NCBI GenBank assembly: GCA_028280065.1
Contig: JANQMN010000071.1
Span: 1-64,000 of the forward strand
Reading direction: 5' to 3'
Length of the DNA stretch: 64,000 bases
Source of the DNA: Hahella sp.
GTDB taxonomy: Bacteria; Pseudomonadota; Gammaproteobacteria; Pseudomonadales; Oleiphilaceae
Within the stretch, counting starts at the first letter, position 1. Each line of letters starts with the position of its first letter. The notes under the pieces are model-generated. The model worked only from the letters and a program-made list of their open reading frames with translations. It searched no databases and was not told where the DNA came from. Below, in pieces: positions 62,700 through 64,000 of this stretch. The position numbers and the translations under genes are program-made.

Positions 62700-63278
62700 A
62701 TGGATATGGAGATACTCTTAATTATCATCGGTACCGTACTGGTCAACAATGTGGTACTTGTCCAATTCCTTGGATTATGTCCCTTCATGGGTGTATCCAA
62801 CAGCATCTCCACGGCCATGGGGATGGGCTTGGCGACAACCTTTGTACTGGTGCTTTCCGCAGCTTGTGGCTGGTCTATCGAGCATCTGATTCTCAAACCG
62901 CTGGGGTTGGAGTATCTGCGCACGCTCTGCTTTATTCTGGTGGTTGCCGCCACTGTCCAGTTTACCGAGCTTTATCTGCGCAAATTCAGTCAGGCTCTTT
63001 ACAAGAATTTGGGTATTTTTCTACCGCTTATCACCACTAACTGCGCCGTCCTTGGAGTCGCCCTACTGACGATTCGTGAGGAGTTCAGCTTTTTCGAAAG
63101 TCTCATATACGGCTTTGGCGCAGCACTTGGTTTTTCCATGGTGATGGTGATTTTTGCCGGACTCCGGGAACGGTTGTCGATGGCGCAAGTTCCTGCGTTA
63201 TTCGAAGGTACGCCGGTTGGACTGATAACCGCTGGACTACTTTCCATGATTTTCATGGGTTTTACCGGCTTGGTTTGA
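62700..63278 (+). CDS. rnfA: RnfA, membrane subunit of the Rnf electron-transport complex
   Basis: The 192-residue protein has six membrane helices and the RnfA signatures [20 protein letters not shown] (near residue 15) and [13 protein letters not shown] (near 108). The start at 62700 (MDMEILL) gives the normal RnfA length; a GTG nine codons upstream does not fit the family. The Rnf complex moves electrons between NADH and ferredoxin across an ion gradient. In diazotrophs such as Azotobacter the nif-linked copy supplies low-potential electrons to nitrogenase and helps mature nitrogenase. It is the first gene of rnfABC. Confidence 0.95.
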   Translation: MDMEILLIIIGTVLVNNVVLVQFLGLCPFMGVSNSISTAMGMGLATTFVLVLSAACGWSIEHLILKPLGLEYLRTLCFILVVAATVQFTELYLRKFSQALYKNLGIFLPLITTNCAVLGVALLTIREEFSFFESLIYGFGAALGFSMVMVIFAGLRERLSMAQVPALFEGTPVGLITAGLLSMIFMGFTGLV

Positions 63279-63351
63279 TCCCTGTCGCCATTATCGCGAA
63301 TTAAGATAAAACTAGCCTCACCGAACGACTACAGCAAATAGGAGATCCGCT

Positions 63352-63882
63352 ATGACAGCCCTGTCCGCCCTTCTTGTTCTGACCCTGATGGGTTTGCTGC
63401 TCGGTTTTGCGCTGGGTCTTGCCGCCAAGGTTTTCCACGTGGAAACAGATCCGCTGTTGGATGAAGTCAGTGCGCTAATGCCGGGAACCCAATGCGGCCA
63501 ATGCGGTTACGCCGGATGCAATCAGGCGGCGGAAGCCATGGTAAAGGGTGAAACTCCCGTGACTTGCTGCCCGCCCGGCGGCAAGACGTTGGCGGCTACA
63601 ATAGCCGGGAAGCTAGGTATTTCCATCAGCCTGGACAGCATGAACGATGAGCTGTTGCTGGCCAGAGTTAATCCGGGTTTATGCACCGGCTGCACACGTT
63701 GTTACAAGGCCTGCCCCACCGATGCCATCGTCGGCGCCAACAAACAGATTCATGGTGTGATTATGGCTGCCTGCACCGGCTGCGGGAGTTGCCTGGCTGC
63801 CTGCCCCGAGAGATGCATTGACATGGTGCCGGAGTCCAAAGCATTGGATTCCTGGCATTGGCCGAAACCCATCGCTGCGTGA
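63352..63882 (+). CDS. rnfB: RnfB, iron-sulfur subunit of the Rnf complex
   Basis: The 176-residue protein has one N-terminal membrane helix (about residues 5-27). A C-x2-C-x4-C...C cluster domain follows (GTQCGQCGYAGCNQAAEAM then VTCCPPGG, the typical RnfB Fe-S module). Two bacterial-ferredoxin 4Fe-4S motifs come last (CTGCTRCYKACPTDAI near 105 and CTGCGSCLAACPERCIDM near 135). It carries electrons between ferredoxin and the membrane subunits. It is slightly shorter than the E. coli RsxB at its C-terminus. The gene lies 73 bases after rnfA. Confidence 0.95.
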   Translation: MTALSALLVLTLMGLLLGFALGLAAKVFHVETDPLLDEVSALMPGTQCGQCGYAGCNQAAEAMVKGETPVTCCPPGGKTLAATIAGKLGISISLDSMNDELLLARVNPGLCTGCTRCYKACPTDAIVGANKQIHGVIMAACTGCGSCLAACPERCIDMVPESKALDSWHWPKPIAA

Positions 63883-63938
63883 TGCAAGAGCCATGCATCC
63901 GGTTACCGATGAAGAATAAATAACAGGACCATTTGCCT

Positions 63939-64000
63939 ATGCTGTTTTCGTTATTCAGAGGCGGAGTACACCCGGACGGATTCAAAGAGCTTTCGGCTAA
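63939..64000 (+). CDS. rnfC: RnfC, N-terminal fragment (runs off the window)
   Basis: An ATG at 63939 opens a frame of 20 codons that continues past the window end. Its first residues, MLFSLFRGGVHPDGFKEL, match the start of RnfC (F-x-FRGG-x-HP). RnfC is the NADH- and FMN-binding peripheral subunit. Its position after rnfB is the standard order. Confidence 0.85.
   Translation, partial: MLFSLFRGGVHPDGFKELSA

Overview
The window reads as chromosomal DNA of a nitrogen-fixing gammaproteobacterium, probably free-living and aquatic. The main evidence is the right-hand end. There nifL-nifA-nifB-ferredoxin-nifQ runs leftward and rnfA-rnfB-rnfC runs rightward from one shared regulatory region, the layout known from the minor nif cluster of Azotobacter vinelandii. 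TonB-dependent receptors, a TRAP transporter, a PEP-CTERM protein, an ExeM-type secreted nuclease and many c-di-GMP and two-component proteins fit the same assignment. I cannot name a genus from sequence alone. No rRNA, tRNA, CRISPR array or intact insertion sequence was seen.

Layout. (1) 0.1-3.6 kb: three unrelated periplasmic substrate-binding proteins with no permeases beside them. (2) 3.8-5.8 kb: a TetR repressor facing a dehydrogenase/membrane-protein pair across a near-perfect 28-bp operator. (3) 5.8-12.7 kb: small accessory genes, all on the minus strand (two GFA-fold proteins, Nudix, two GNATs, MepA-like peptidase, NTF2-like, methyltransferase, class A beta-lactamase, hypotheticals), followed by a chemoreceptor. 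(4) 15.3-19.4 kb: a large extracellular nuclease and a PEP-CTERM protein. (5) 19.7-25.5 kb: a REC-GGDEF-EAL protein, TRAP permeases DctQ and DctM, and a TonB receptor. (6) 25.5-38.4 kb: a giant Ser/Thr kinase-ATPase-histidine kinase, then a hybrid NRPS-PKS with domain order C-A-PCP-KS-AT-ACP-TE. (7) 38.8-45.6 kb, minus strand: a TPP enzyme of the acetolactate synthase family, a TonB receptor, two half-like citrate-synthase paralogues and an SDR. (8) 46-55 kb: signalling genes (YfiR-like protein, CHASE8-like histidine kinase, two stand-alone receivers, REC-GGDEF-EAL, hybrid kinase, XRE regulator) and the missing TRAP binding protein. (9) 55.1-55.9 kb: an Sfp-type phosphopantetheinyl transferase able to activate the NRPS-PKS. 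(10) 55.9-64 kb: the nif/rnf region.

How the parts may work together. NifA, restrained by NifL, should drive nifB-fdxN-nifQ (FeMo-cofactor assembly) and rnf (electron supply). I find sigma-54 boxes, paired NifA sites and an NtrC-like site in the expected places. The NRPS-PKS should load one amino acid, extend it once with malonate, leave the beta-keto group unreduced and release it through its thioesterase, which makes an acylated amino-ketide or tetramic-acid-like product plausible. The signalling block suggests a YfiR-type periplasmic sensor wired to a histidine kinase, with c-di-GMP output encoded alongside. The least conventional elements are the NRPS-PKS with its two leader dyads, the complementary-looking citrate-synthase-like pair beside a TonB receptor, and the YfiR/CHASE8 kinase module.
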